Shown here one piece after another: positions 1 through 8,925 of a DNA stretch of 64,000 bases. Source of the stretch: UTCHB3 sp002050155 (GTDB taxonomy: Bacteria; Bacteroidota; Ignavibacteria; Ignavibacteriales; Ignavibacteriaceae); the NCBI GenBank assembly GCA_030584105.1, contig CP129491.1, positions 2,294,001 to 2,358,000 on the forward strand, in the 5' to 3' direction. Positions within the stretch are counted from its first letter, which is position 1. The number at the start of each line of letters is the position of its first letter. Position numbers and translations under genes: made by a program. The notes beneath the pieces were generated by a model. It saw only the letters and a list, made by a program, of their open reading frames with translations. It searched no databases and had not been told where the DNA came from.

Positions 1-819
1 AGGGATCGTTCCGATCACATCCCTGAACTCTGCTTCGTTAATAAACCCTTTAGCAAAGGCAATTTCTTCGATGCAGGCAACTTTAAGCCCCTGCCGCTCT
101 TCGATAACACCGAAGAAATTGGAAGCCTGAAGCAACGCCTGCGGAGTTCCTGTATCAAGCCATGCAACGCCCCTGCCGATCAGCTCAACCATCAGCTCCT
201 CCCGCTTCAGATATTCATTGTTCACATCGGTTATTTCCAATTCACCGCGGGCGGAAGGTTTCAGGTTTTTCGATATTTCAACCACATCCTTATCGTAAAT
301 ATAAAGCCCGGGAACGGCGTAGTTCGATTTGGGCATTTTCGGCTTTTCTTCAATAGACAGAACTTTTCCGGTACGGTCAAAGTTCACAATACCGTATCTT
401 TCGGGGTCGGTTACCCTGTAGCCGAAAATTTTAGCGCCCGATTTGTGCTGCGCAACGGCTTTGTAAAAGAACTCAATTTCGCCGAAAAAGATGTTATCCC
501 CCAGAATAAGAGTTACATTATCATCACCGATAAATTCGGCACCAAGGATGAAAGATTCCGCAATGCCCCGGGGTGCATCCTGCAGCTTGTACGAAATAGC
601 CATTCCAAGGTGCGACCCGTCGCCGAATAAACTTCTGTAAAGCGGAATTGTCTCCTCGTTTGAAATTATCAACACTTCTTTTATTCCACCGAGCATAAGA
701 ACGGAAAGCGGATAGTAGATCAGCGGTTTGTCGTAGATAACTGCAAGTTGTTTGCTGTAAACCTTTGTGATTGGGTAGAGCCTTGAACCGGAACCGCCGG
801 CAAGTATTATACCTTTCAT
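1..819 (-). CDS. rmlA: Glucose-1-phosphate thymidylyltransferase, C-terminus cut by window edge
   Basis: Makes dTDP-glucose from dTTP and glucose-1-phosphate, the first step of the dTDP-rhamnose pathway, in the cytoplasm. The frame opens with ATG at 819-817, preceded by an AAAGGA ribosome binding site, and stays open for 273 codons to the left edge, so only some 15-20 C-terminal residues should be missing from a usual ~290-aa protein. The N-terminus carries the sugar nucleotidyltransferase signature LAGGSGSRLYP with the following KVYSKQL. Further in are GDNIFFG, the YGIVNFD stretch and EEKPK, all typical of RmlA. Read from the sequence by reverse complement. The RmlA subgroup is more likely than GlmU or GalU because of the VYSKQL and LGDNIF motifs. 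Confidence 0.93.
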   Translation of the reverse strand, partial: MKGIILAGGSGSRLYPITKVYSKQLAVIYDKPLIYYPLSVLMLGGIKEVLIISNEETIPLYRSLFGDGSHLGMAISYKLQDAPRGIAESFILGAEFIGDDNVTLILGDNIFFGEIEFFYKAVAQHKSGAKIFGYRVTDPERYGIVNFDRTGKVLSIEEKPKMPKSNYAVPGLYIYDKDVVEISKNLKPSARGELEITDVNNEYLKREELMVELIGRGVAWLDTGTPQALLQASNFFGVIEERQGLKVACIEEIAFAKGFINEAEFRDVIGTIP

Positions 820-1101
820 CAATATCCTTTGCAAAAAATGAAAATAAACAATTAATAAATTTAAGAAGTTTTTTGAAATAAGCGGTGAGTGATTTACGGG
901 TACCTGAGTTGCGGGATATTAGAGGGTGAAATGTCGGTGTTTTAAGGTGCAGGGGGCGAAGGTTTGGGGGGAGTTTAAATCATTTTTTGGCGCCTGCGCT
1001 TTTCGAACTTGCGTGAAATTTCCGGTGAAAATAGTTCAATGTTTCATACTTATATTTCGTGGTTAAATATTTTTTTTGATGAATTGAAAATCGAGGACAG
1101 A

Positions 1102-1593
1102 ATGTTATCCGAAAAGATGGAAAAAGCTTTTAACGAGCAGATAAATAAAGAACTATTCTCCGAATATCTCTACCGCAGTATGGTGGCTTATTTTGAGTCA
1201 TTAAGCCTCAGCGGTTTTGCTAAATATTACCATGTTCAGGCTGATGAAGAGCACGAACACGCAATGAAAATCTTTGAATATATCCACACACGCGGCGGAA
1301 GAGTGGTTCTGGAAGCAATAGAAAAACCAAAAACTGAGTGGAACGGTCCGCTTGACGCTCTGAAAGACGCCTATAACCACGAAAAATTCATAACCGGCAG
1401 CATCCACTCACTGGTTGATTTGGCGATTGAACTGAAAGACCACGCTTCAAATCAGTTCCTGCAGTGGTATGTGGAAGAACAGGTTGAAGAGGAAGAAAAC
1501 GCCGTTAACCTGATAGATAAACTTGAAATGATCGGCGAATCGAAAAACTCCCTTTATCTTTTCGACAGAGATATGGGGAAAAGAACAAAATAG
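1102..1593 (+). CDS. ftnA: Ferritin, non-haem iron storage protein
   Basis: Cytoplasmic iron-storage protein that oxidises Fe(II) and stores it inside a 24-subunit shell. The start chosen is ATG 1102, giving 163 residues and beginning MLSEKMEKAFNEQ, after a GAGGAC-like ribosome site. An upstream in-frame ATG at 1009 would add 31 residues that do not belong to the family. All ferroxidase residues sit at the numbering known from E. coli FtnA: Glu17, Glu50, His53, Glu94 and Gln127, with Glu130 for the third iron site. The length is normal. The gene is convergent with the Rossmann-fold gene at 1770-3467 and is followed by a clear terminator. Confidence 0.95.
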   Translation: MLSEKMEKAFNEQINKELFSEYLYRSMVAYFESLSLSGFAKYYHVQADEEHEHAMKIFEYIHTRGGRVVLEAIEKPKTEWNGPLDALKDAYNHEKFITGSIHSLVDLAIELKDHASNQFLQWYVEEQVEEEENAVNLIDKLEMIGESKNSLYLFDRDMGKRTK

Positions 1594-1700
1594 TTTTTTG
1601 CCGTGGTTCTTCCCGCTTTCTTACAATCAATTTTTTGACAGAGGTTTACGGAAAACACCTCAATTTCTGTTTGCAGAGAACACCAAATTTCCATTAAATA

Positions 1701-1735
1701 AAAAGCGGAAGCTTAGGCACCTCCGCTTTTTTTTT
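1701..1735. terminator. Intrinsic terminator between ferritin and the Rossmann-fold gene
   Basis: A GCGGA/TCCGC stem (1705-1709 with 1722-1726) is followed by a run of nine T and preceded by four A. It sits between two convergent genes and could work in both directions, but the T-run best serves ferritin. Confidence 0.8.
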
Positions 1736-1769
1736 CGCATTTTAAGCGTTTACTTGGTGTTGATATAAA

Positions 1770-3467
1770 TCAGTGTTTCATTCTTCTTCCCTGTTCCTCG
1801 TGTATGAAGAGCCAGGAGACAACCTTACCCACTTCGATCTCTCCGAAATAGTTCCAGTATTGCCGCGTTCTCACATGTTGTGATGAAGTATCTTCTTCAG
1901 GAATAGCTTCCGCTTCTTCAATAAGCGCCGTAAGCCTGTGGATCCACAACTCCCAGTTGGAGGTTCTTAAGTCAATCCACCCGGCTGCAGCCCATTTATC
2001 GATCCGTTTGTCGGTAATTTCCAGTTCGGTTTCAGGCCCAAACACCGGAATTTTCATCAGCTCGCCGCGCAGCAGCCGCTTACCGTCGGGCATTAGAACG
2101 GGTATCCCGACTGAAATCGCCTCGTTGCGGAATTTATCGTGCTCTAAGATGTAGTTTTCGCACAGCAGAGTCAGCTCTTCGGGGGCTTTGTTGACTATCT
2201 CTTTCATCAAGCCGCAGGTGCGCTTAAGCATTTCGATCTCAAACAACAGTTTTGAAAGGCGCGGTGGCCCCAACATCTCGAAAGCAACAGAGGCAACGCC
2301 GTGCTCTTCCTCAAGTTTGGCAAGTTTTGCAACTGCAAGGTGCTGCATGTATCCGGCGCGATAGGTCGGCTGCATGTTTGCGTTATCAAGTGCGTTTATC
2401 ACATCGCGCCCGGTGTTACCGCCCAAAATTTCGTAAATTGCGTTGTTTGCTATCTCTTCGGGTGTAACAAATTCCATCTGCTTTTGTGCCGTGATCGCTT
2501 CGAACTCGCCGCGGGAGAAGATTCCGTTTTCACCTGTATCGATGTAAACAGATCGCAAAACGCCCGTTTTTTCGAACGATTTATCAAAGTTCCGGTAAAT
2601 TTTCCCTTCAAGCGGAATTGCTTCGTCAACGGGGATGTCGAAAATCTCCACTTCTTTCCCGGCTTTTTTGATCGTTCCGAACTCAATCTTCTTCCACGCA
2701 ATAGCGGCGGCGGGCTTAATTTCTTTGGTTATTGCTCCGCCCGGTGTGCGCGCCATAATGAAAAGAAGAAGAGTGTGCGCACCCGCAATGGCGGATTTGC
2801 TAAGCAGCACCCTCGAGGGTCGTTCTTCGCTGTGCGTGTAAGGGATGTTCAGCCCCATTCCGCCGGTGCCGGAGGTTCCGATCTTCAGGTAAACCTGCGT
2901 TTCAAACTTGTGCATCGAATTGTAGAGCACCTGAATGTGCCGAATCAACTGCGGGATATATAGAGCGGCAACTAATTTCTCCACTTCCTCTATCATTTGC
3001 TCCCGTTTGTTTTCATCGTAAAGCACTTTTTTCAGGTTGTTGTAAGCTGCAAAGATGTTCTGATAAGCAATACCCGTGGCGGTGTTAATACAGTCGATTA
3101 TAATATCCGGTTTGTGCTCTTCTAACAGTTTATAAAGCGCCTGCGAGGAAAGGACCTCATCGCTCAGGTCTGCCATCACATCGTCAATCACTTTTCGCCG
3201 TCGCTCGGGGTCTGCGAGCATCTCCGGTCGCGGAAGGTCTTTATACTCGTGCCTTACGAGCACATTTCCCCACCATGGGATGAAGAAGCCCTCGGGTCTG
3301 TCGGGGTAAGTTTTTTTGAGGTGTTCCACCTCGTCTTTAGCTTCGCTTTCTCTGAGCGAGGTAATAATTAAACCTGCCGGTTTTTCTTCCATCAGACGGC
3401 GGGTGATCGCCCTTCCGACCAACCCCCACCCTCCGAGAACCAGCACTTTCTTTCCGTGTATATCCAT
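1770..3467 (-). CDS. NAD(P)-binding Rossmann-fold protein, SDR-like, function unknown
   Basis: 565 residues starting MDIHGKKVLVLGGWGLVGRA: a beta strand followed by GGWGLVG, the dinucleotide-binding glycine motif of extended short-chain dehydrogenases or epimerases. Around residues 115-135 the run DIIIDCINTATGIAYQ suits the strand after the binding fold. The protein is about twice the size of a simple SDR, and the long C-terminal half (ALDNANMQPTYRAG, FEMLGPPRLSKLLFE) matches nothing I can name. No signal peptide or membrane segment is seen. It stands alone, convergent with ferritin and in the same direction as corA upstream. The cofactor-binding fold is well supported; substrate and pathway are not. 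Confidence 0.7.
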   Translation of the reverse strand: MDIHGKKVLVLGGWGLVGRAITRRLMEEKPAGLIITSLRESEAKDEVEHLKKTYPDRPEGFFIPWWGNVLVRHEYKDLPRPEMLADPERRRKVIDDVMADLSDEVLSSQALYKLLEEHKPDIIIDCINTATGIAYQNIFAAYNNLKKVLYDENKREQMIEEVEKLVAALYIPQLIRHIQVLYNSMHKFETQVYLKIGTSGTGGMGLNIPYTHSEERPSRVLLSKSAIAGAHTLLLFIMARTPGGAITKEIKPAAAIAWKKIEFGTIKKAGKEVEIFDIPVDEAIPLEGKIYRNFDKSFEKTGVLRSVYIDTGENGIFSRGEFEAITAQKQMEFVTPEEIANNAIYEILGGNTGRDVINALDNANMQPTYRAGYMQHLAVAKLAKLEEEHGVASVAFEMLGPPRLSKLLFEIEMLKRTCGLMKEIVNKAPEELTLLCENYILEHDKFRNEAISVGIPVLMPDGKRLLRGELMKIPVFGPETELEITDKRIDKWAAAGWIDLRTSNWELWIHRLTALIEEAEAIPEEDTSSQHVRTRQYWNYFGEIEVGKVVSWLFIHEEQGRRMKH

Positions 3468-3662
3468 TTTTATATCCTTAAATAAGAATTATTTCCCGTC
3501 TTCAAACATACAAATAATAATTCATATTACAACCGCTGAACTGCCGGTTTTATCGGGGAAGTGGCGGCGTGTGGTTCCTGTTTAACCCGGTATATTCTTC
3601 ACTGCTTTTGATAAACCGGTTTTGTCGGGTTCAGTTTCGCTTTTCCTACGCCCTTGCTAATC

Positions 3663-4727
3663 TCAAAACCACTTCTTCTTCTTGAAAAACAACACCGAAG
3701 AAAGCACCACCACCACCATAATCGAAAGCGCCGCAGGGTAGCCCCATGGTTCTTCTATTTCAGGCATAAAGTGGAAATTCATCCCGTAAATACCCGTTAT
3801 AAAGGTGAGAGGGATGAAAACTGTGGAAATTATCGTCAAAACCTTCATTATATCGTTTAGGCGGTTGCTTACATACGACATATAAACATCGATCAGCCCG
3901 AGGGTGGTCTCGCGCATATTCTCCAGCAGCTCGATTATCTGCTTCATGTTGTCATTCAGGTCGTTGAAGTATATACTGAGGTCTTCGGAAATAACAAGAA
4001 ATTCGTTTTTGTTGATTTTATTTATAATCTCCCTTAGGGGCCATACCGCCTGCCGTAGTTTCCTCATCTCGTTGCGCAGCAGTTGCAGCACCTTGAAGTT
4101 ATCGTTCACCTCCCCTCCGATGAAAAGCTCTTCAATTTCTTCAATTTTATCGTTCAGCTTTTCGAGCACCACATAATACTCGTCAACCACCGTATCGATC
4201 ACTGAGTAAAAAAGAAACTGTATGTTCTTTCTAATCAACGAGTTGTGGTTTTCTATCCTTTTTTCAACCGACTGCAGAAAATCTTCCTCAAAATCCTGAA
4301 AGGTAAGAAGTGTTTTGCCGTCAAGCAGCATCGCAACCTGATCGGAAGTGCAGCAATTCCCCTGCAAAATGCTTATTCTGTTGACCTCTGCAAAAAGTGC
4401 ATCCCCAATTTGCTCGATTTTCGGGCGTTGATAGACATTGAAAATATCTTCCATCGTCATTTCGTGAATTTTGAAGTGTCGAAACAGAATGTTGAAATAC
4501 TCCCGCTTGCTGAAGCCGATCACTCTTATCCACTGAAACCCCTGTGGCTCAGTCTTCAGATATTGCTCCAACTCTGCAGTTGAGATCATCTCTTTCCGGC
4601 TGAAATCATCCTCGTTGAAGCGGGTGATTATTATTTTTGTCGCTGCGGAAGCCCTTTCGCCGGTGTACTGAATTGTTCCGGGTGGTGCCCCCACTTTTTG
4701 GCTCAGTTTTCTGAAATGTATTTTCAT
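3663..4727 (-). CDS. corA: CorA-family magnesium/cobalt transporter
   Basis: Pentameric inner-membrane channel for Mg2+ and related divalent ions. The 354-residue length and layout fit the family: a soluble N-terminal domain (TEPQGFQWIRVIGF), a long helical stalk rich in charged residues (residues ~170-290) and two C-terminal membrane segments (TIISTVFIPLTFITGIYGMN and ALSIMVVVVLSSVLFF). The signature GMN lies at residues 315-317, at the pore end of the first membrane segment. The protein ends in the usual basic tail, KKKKWF. It is a single gene with about 195 bp before the next downstream gene. Confidence 0.95.
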   Translation of the reverse strand: MKIHFRKLSQKVGAPPGTIQYTGERASAATKIIITRFNEDDFSRKEMISTAELEQYLKTEPQGFQWIRVIGFSKREYFNILFRHFKIHEMTMEDIFNVYQRPKIEQIGDALFAEVNRISILQGNCCTSDQVAMLLDGKTLLTFQDFEEDFLQSVEKRIENHNSLIRKNIQFLFYSVIDTVVDEYYVVLEKLNDKIEEIEELFIGGEVNDNFKVLQLLRNEMRKLRQAVWPLREIINKINKNEFLVISEDLSIYFNDLNDNMKQIIELLENMRETTLGLIDVYMSYVSNRLNDIMKVLTIISTVFIPLTFITGIYGMNFHFMPEIEEPWGYPAALSIMVVVVLSSVLFFKKKKWF

Positions 4728-4767
4728 GGCGATTATCGTTTTTTTTGACGGGAAATATAAAAAATTT

Positions 4768-4861
4768 GCACCAACCTGATCTGTTTTTTCTTCGCTTTTG
4801 CACCAATTTGCTGTTTTTCTCTTCGCTTTTGCCCGGGCTTCCTGTTTTCTTTCTTCGCAAA
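4768..4861. repeat. Three degenerate 31-32 bp tandem units in the corA/NDH-2 intergenic region
   Basis: The gap between the divergent corA (start 4727) and the dehydrogenase (start 5084) is 356 bp. It holds three adjacent diverged units starting at 4768, 4800 and 4831; the first two open with GCACCAA, and each carries a T-rich core and TTCGC near its end. The rest of the gap is AT-rich with no gene seen. The units could be binding sites or simply an old tandem duplication. Confidence 0.55.
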
Positions 4862-5083
4862 TGCTTAAGGAACTAACCCCGCCGAAAAAACCTTTTATAT
4901 GTACAGGATTTTAATTTTTTTCTTTTCCAAAAATGAAAGGGAAATCCTTTGAAATGCAGGGGGAAGCCGGAGGTTTTTCTGCATCAACCTTCGGGGGCAA
5001 CACTTCAAAAAGCGGGGAAGCAGGGAGACCTGAACTTTTTATTACTTAAAACGAATGAGGAATGCCGTTGGCATTGATAAAAT

Positions 5084-6346
5084 ATGAAACACAAAGAGAA
5101 ACAAACCGTAGTGGTAGTCGGTGCGGGCTTTGGTGGGCTGCAGCTCGTAAAGCACCTGAACCACACGGATTACAACATAATTTTAATCGACAAAACGAAC
5201 CACCATCTCTTTCAGCCGCTCCTGTACCAGGTGGCGATGAGCGCTCTTTCACCCGCCGACATTTCGGCACCCATAAGAACTATCCTGAAAAATTCAAAAA
5301 ATCTTGAAGTGATTATGGGCGAAGTGCAGGCTATCGACAGGAAAACCAAATCCCTGTATGTCAACGGTGCTTCGATTGATTATGACACGCTCGTCATTGC
5401 CGCCGGCGCTAAACACGCTTATTTTGGGCACGACGAATGGGAGGCGCACGCACCGGGATTGAAAACCCTCGCCGATGCGCTGGCTATAAGAGGAAAAATG
5501 CTGATCTCTTTCGAAGAAGCTGAAAGCAACGCCTTCACCGGGAGCGATACTCCGCCCGTGCGCTTTGTGGTCGTCGGGGGTGGCCCCACCGGCGTGGAAC
5601 TCGCAGGCGCACTCGCCGAGATTGCCCGTAAAACACTGCGACACGATTTCAAAACGATCGACACTTCAAAAACCGAAATTATCCTGATCGAGGGCGCTGA
5701 CCGCCTGCTTACAGCCTACGACGAGCCTCTGAACCAAAAGGCTCTGAAAGATTTAACCGCTCTCGGCGTGAAAGTCAGGCTGAATACCATAGTAACCAAC
5801 ATCGACGAAACGGGCGTTTACATCGGAGATGAAAAAATTGAAACCCGGAATGTTATATGGGCTGCCGGAAACACCGCCTCACCCGTCATCGCCTCGCTTG
5901 AGACTGAAACCGACCGCGCGGGCAGGGCTGTTGTTAACCCCGACTGCACACTCCCGGACGACCCCGAGGTGTTTGTTATCGGCGACGCAGCTCTCTTCAC
6001 TGAAAAGGGTAAACCTCTCCCCGGTATTGCACCGGTCGCAATGCAACAGGGAAGGTATGTGGCAAAACTGCTTAAACGACGGCTTAAGGGGAAGAATACA
6101 CCTCCTTTTAAATATTTCAACCGGGGAAGCATGGCTACAATCGGAAGGGCAAGAGCGGTTTTTCAGGCGGGTAACATCAAAATTTCGGGCTTTTTCGCCT
6201 GGTTTTTGTGGGTTTTTATTCACATTATGTATCTGATCGGGTTCAGGAACCGCTACCGCGTGATGGCTGAATGGATGTGGTATTATCTTTCGTACAAACC
6301 CGGTGCACGGCTGATTACTACTGATCCTTATCGTAAGCCTTTCTGA
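5084..6346 (+). CDS. ndh: Type II NADH dehydrogenase-like FAD/NAD(P) oxidoreductase
   Basis: Single-subunit, non-proton-pumping oxidoreductase that would pass electrons from NADH to quinone at the inner face of the membrane. The 420 residues hold an N-terminal FAD-binding GAGFGG (residues 13-18), the HHLFQPLLYQVA stretch typical of NDH-2, a second nucleotide-binding VVVGGGPTGVELAG near residue 165 and the FAD-binding VFVIGDAA near 300. The C-terminus has a hydrophobic segment (FFAWFLWVFIHIMYLIGF) that fits membrane attachment. The ATG at 5084 has only a weak ribosome site. The 3' end has been copied in tandem (see 6313-6448). Some family members use NADPH or other acceptors, so the electron acceptor is inferred. 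Confidence 0.9.
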   Translation: MKHKEKQTVVVVGAGFGGLQLVKHLNHTDYNIILIDKTNHHLFQPLLYQVAMSALSPADISAPIRTILKNSKNLEVIMGEVQAIDRKTKSLYVNGASIDYDTLVIAAGAKHAYFGHDEWEAHAPGLKTLADALAIRGKMLISFEEAESNAFTGSDTPPVRFVVVGGGPTGVELAGALAEIARKTLRHDFKTIDTSKTEIILIEGADRLLTAYDEPLNQKALKDLTALGVKVRLNTIVTNIDETGVYIGDEKIETRNVIWAAGNTASPVIASLETETDRAGRAVVNPDCTLPDDPEVFVIGDAALFTEKGKPLPGIAPVAMQQGRYVAKLLKRRLKGKNTPPFKYFNRGSMATIGRARAVFQAGNIKISGFFAWFLWVFIHIMYLIGFRNRYRVMAEWMWYYLSYKPGARLITTDPYRKPF

Positions 6347-6448
6347 TGAAGGCGTCGTAACGGTCTTTTTTGATGATGCCGATTACTACTGATCCTTATC
6401 GTAAGCCTTTCTGATGAAGGCGTCGTAGCGGTCTTTTTTGATGATGCC
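6313..6448. repeat. 68-bp tandem duplication joining the ends of two convergent genes
   Basis: Units 6313-6380 and 6381-6448 are identical except for one base (A at 6359 against G at 6427). The left unit contains the last codons and TGA of the dehydrogenase; the right unit contains the last codons and stop of the minus-strand lipoprotein gene. Each unit also holds a silent copy of the other gene's end. Confidence 0.95.
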
Positions 6449-7501
6449 GATGGGACCCGAGTAAATCCCTCCCTGCCCGAAAGCATCGAAAACCCTGACG
6501 GCAAGCGTGTTGAGGCGACCCGTTCTGATTAACCCGGGCGGGATCTGGTAAATCCGGTTCTGAGCGCTTTCGCGCGTGTTTTGAGTCTGCTGAACCGTAT
6601 CATTTAAGTTGCCCGTTCTGCCTATCAGTTTGCCGTTGAGGAAGACCTCGTCGTAGTCATCAATTTTACCGAGCAGCAAAAGGAGGCGGGCTTTTGTATC
6701 GTGCTCCGGGTATTCAAATTTAAATCTGTACCACCCGAAGCCGTGATACTCCGAAAACCCCTGATTCTCAATATAAGAAGGAACGAATACCTCTTTCCAC
6801 GCTGAATCCTGAATCTCGTCGTCTTTGTAGAATGAAGAGTCACCCGCTGTAAATTTCCAGTTCCCTTCCAAGTTAAAATCAGGGCGGATATAGTTTTCGT
6901 TCACGAAGATGCCGGGGTCGCCCGAAATAATCCCCCCTTCAAGCTGTGCGTCGTAAACGCGCACGGCAATCACATTTTTTGCGTTTATATTTACCAAAGA
7001 TGAAGGGAGGTAGTAAATTCTGTATGCGTTGTAAGCGGTGGTATAGTCGGGCGGAAAATTTCCCGAAGTGCCGATTTTAGTTCCGTTGAGCCACACTTCA
7101 TCCACATCATCGATATAACCGAGGTGCAGCGAGAGGTTTTTGCTTGCCAGCGAAGATTTCCCGTTGAACGAATACCGGTACCACGCATAGCCGTTGTAGC
7201 CGTGGTAGCCCTGGTTCTCCCATGATGAAGGTACCAGGATAGTATCCCAGTCGCTGTCGTCATAATCGAGCGCTGCGTAGGCGGAGTCATCACCGATTCT
7301 GAATTTCCACTCACCCGTAAGATCAACCAGTTTCTCATTCTCCGAAGAGGCAACCTCAGAGCAACCCGATAAAAAAACCGAAACCGCACAAACAACAAGA
7401 AATGAAAAAAAAAGTCCGCTGTTGCTTCTAAGGAGGCCACTTTTCCGACGGGCACCAACAACAGGAAGCGAAAAAAAAGGGAAAAAACGCATCAGCTGCA
7501 A
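6386..7501 (-). CDS. Lipoprotein with two tandem GH2-like sugar-binding (jelly-roll) domains
   Basis: Probably an outer-membrane or periplasmic lipoprotein that binds carbohydrate. The N-terminus has a hydrophobic stretch ending in the lipobox LSGC (Cys47), after an unusually long leading region, so a later start is possible. Two repeats follow: residues ~57-205 (LTGEWKFRIGDD ... WYRYSFNG ... DEVWLNG ... VIAVRVYD) and ~208-355 (LEGNWKFTAGDS ... WYRFKFEY ... DEVFLNG ... TLAVRVFD). This pattern is that of the galactose-binding-like domain at the start of glycoside hydrolase family 2 enzymes, but no TIM-barrel catalytic domain follows, so binding rather than hydrolysis is expected. The last 23 codons lie inside the 68-bp duplication. 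Confidence 0.8.
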   Translation of the reverse strand: MQLMRFFPFFSLPVVGARRKSGLLRSNSGLFFSFLVVCAVSVFLSGCSEVASSENEKLVDLTGEWKFRIGDDSAYAALDYDDSDWDTILVPSSWENQGYHGYNGYAWYRYSFNGKSSLASKNLSLHLGYIDDVDEVWLNGTKIGTSGNFPPDYTTAYNAYRIYYLPSSLVNINAKNVIAVRVYDAQLEGGIISGDPGIFVNENYIRPDFNLEGNWKFTAGDSSFYKDDEIQDSAWKEVFVPSYIENQGFSEYHGFGWYRFKFEYPEHDTKARLLLLLGKIDDYDEVFLNGKLIGRTGNLNDTVQQTQNTRESAQNRIYQIPPGLIRTGRLNTLAVRVFDAFGQGGIYSGPIGIIKKDRYDAFIRKAYDKDQ

Positions 7502-7837
7502 AAAATTATTGAATTACCTACCAAATTTAATGAAATTTATCGCTATGCGGCAGATTTTCGCCGGTGTTGAAATATTTTTCACCGGTTACGGCGTTTGTTA
7601 CTGATTGATTTTTAAGCAGTTGTGGTTTTGTTTCTGACCCGTGGGTCAGGGGTTTTGGGCTGCCGTTGATTTGTGTACAGCTTGGGGGAGGTTTTTAGGC
7701 TTATCTACCGCTTGAGGGAGTGTTTATATGGAAACTCAGGCACATCACGGGAGTGATTGCTGAGCAGTAATCGGTAAGTTTTAATTCGCCGAAACAAAAA
7801 ACTGTACCCCGGGCGCAATCATTCTCATACATCCAAA
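7502..7837. other. Intergenic region left of CRISPR array 1, no gene seen
   Basis: 336 bp without a credible reading frame. It contains a short inverted repeat (CTGACC at 7634-7639 with GGTCAG at 7644-7649) and two loosely similar G/T-rich stretches, and runs into the degenerate terminal repeat of array 1. No leader-like sequence is present here, which agrees with the array being read from its right side. Confidence 0.5.
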
Positions 7838-8925
7838 TTTCTAATCCTTTTAAGTCAAGGCAAATCCACTAAAGAAAAGAAAATCAAGGGCGAAATAGCC
7901 CAGTTTTTAGCAAGTCGTAATCCTTTTAAGTCAAGGCAAATCCACTAAAGAAACAGTATCGAAGGCTTAGGCCTGATACTGACGTCCAGAATAGAGGGGT
8001 CGTAATCCTTTTAAGTCAAGGCAAATCCACTAAAGAAAAACAGTAACAATTTCATCAGAGCCCCATCCTTGTGGGGCCATGAGTCGTAATCCTTTTAAGT
8101 CAAGGCAAATCCACTAAAGACAACAACAATTTCATCGGAGCTCCATCCTTGTGGGGTCGTAATCCTTTTAAGTCAAGGCAAATCCACTAAAGTGGTTACC
8201 AAACCATTGACAGCATGGCAATGTTAATAAACGAGTCGTAATCCTTTTAAGTCAAGGCAAATCCACTAAAGCCGTGAAGAGATGGACAGAAAGTGCGTCT
8301 ATCTCATTTGTCGTAATCCTTTTAAGTCAAGGCAAATCCACTAAAGGTAGGGATCAAAAAGATCCTAAAGCTGGACGGGAAGTATATCGTTTTAATGGTC
8401 GTAATCCTTTTAAGTCAAGGCAAATCCACTAAAGACGGTACCGGCGGAGCATTAAGTGCTCCGTACGAGTACAGTGAATCACCATTGTCGTAATCCTTTT
8501 AAGTCAAGGCAAATCCACTAAAGCCGAGAGCGGAAAGACACAAACGACCATTGCGGTCGATGACGTCGTAATCCTTTTAAGTCAAGGCAAATCCACTAAA
8601 GAAGGATAGGCTATGTATAGATCGATCGTAGAGGCTATATTAATTGTCGTAATCCTTTTAAGTCAAGGCAAATCCACTAAAGTGAGGGTGTTAAACCTTA
8701 CGGCGGTGAAAGAACACCCCGTGCACCCGCTTGTCGTAATCCTTTTAAGTCAAGGCAAATCCACTAAAGAATTTGAGGTTCAAATGAGAAAAATACTGGA
8801 ATCAAACTCAATCAGGTCGTAATCCTTTTAAGTCAAGGCAAATCCACTAAAGGATGATACTGAAAATCAGTATGTTTTCTCCCTAAGGGTCGTAATCCTT
8901 TTAAGTCAAGGCAAATCCACTAAAG
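7838..8925 (-). CRISPR. CRISPR array 1: 14 repeats, 13 spacers
   Basis: Fourteen 37-bp repeats, on the plus strand beginning GTCGTAATCC and ending CCACTAAAG. The leftmost copy (7838-7874) has three changes in its first four bases, as expected for the leader-distal end. Spacers run from 36 to 52 nt. The conserved leader lies on the right (from 8926), so crRNAs are read on the minus strand; the repeat then ends in ATTACGAC, which would be the 8-nt 5' tag of a type III crRNA. Nearly every spacer holds an inverted repeat. Spacers 3 and 4 (8036-8082, 8120-8155) share about 30 nt with two differences. Spacer 9 reads ESGKTQTTIAVDD on the plus strand, hinting at a P-loop ATPase target. Confidence 0.98.

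Noticed and set aside
2301..2963. A 220-codon plus-strand frame
   Set aside because: Antisense shadow of the Rossmann-fold gene, with no ribosome site and composition typical of an opposite-strand frame.
8613..8822. A plus-strand reading frame across repeats of array 1 (and a like one at 27246-27443)
   Set aside because: It is made of CRISPR repeat plus spacer; the repeated peptide VVILLSQGKSTK is the repeat translated.
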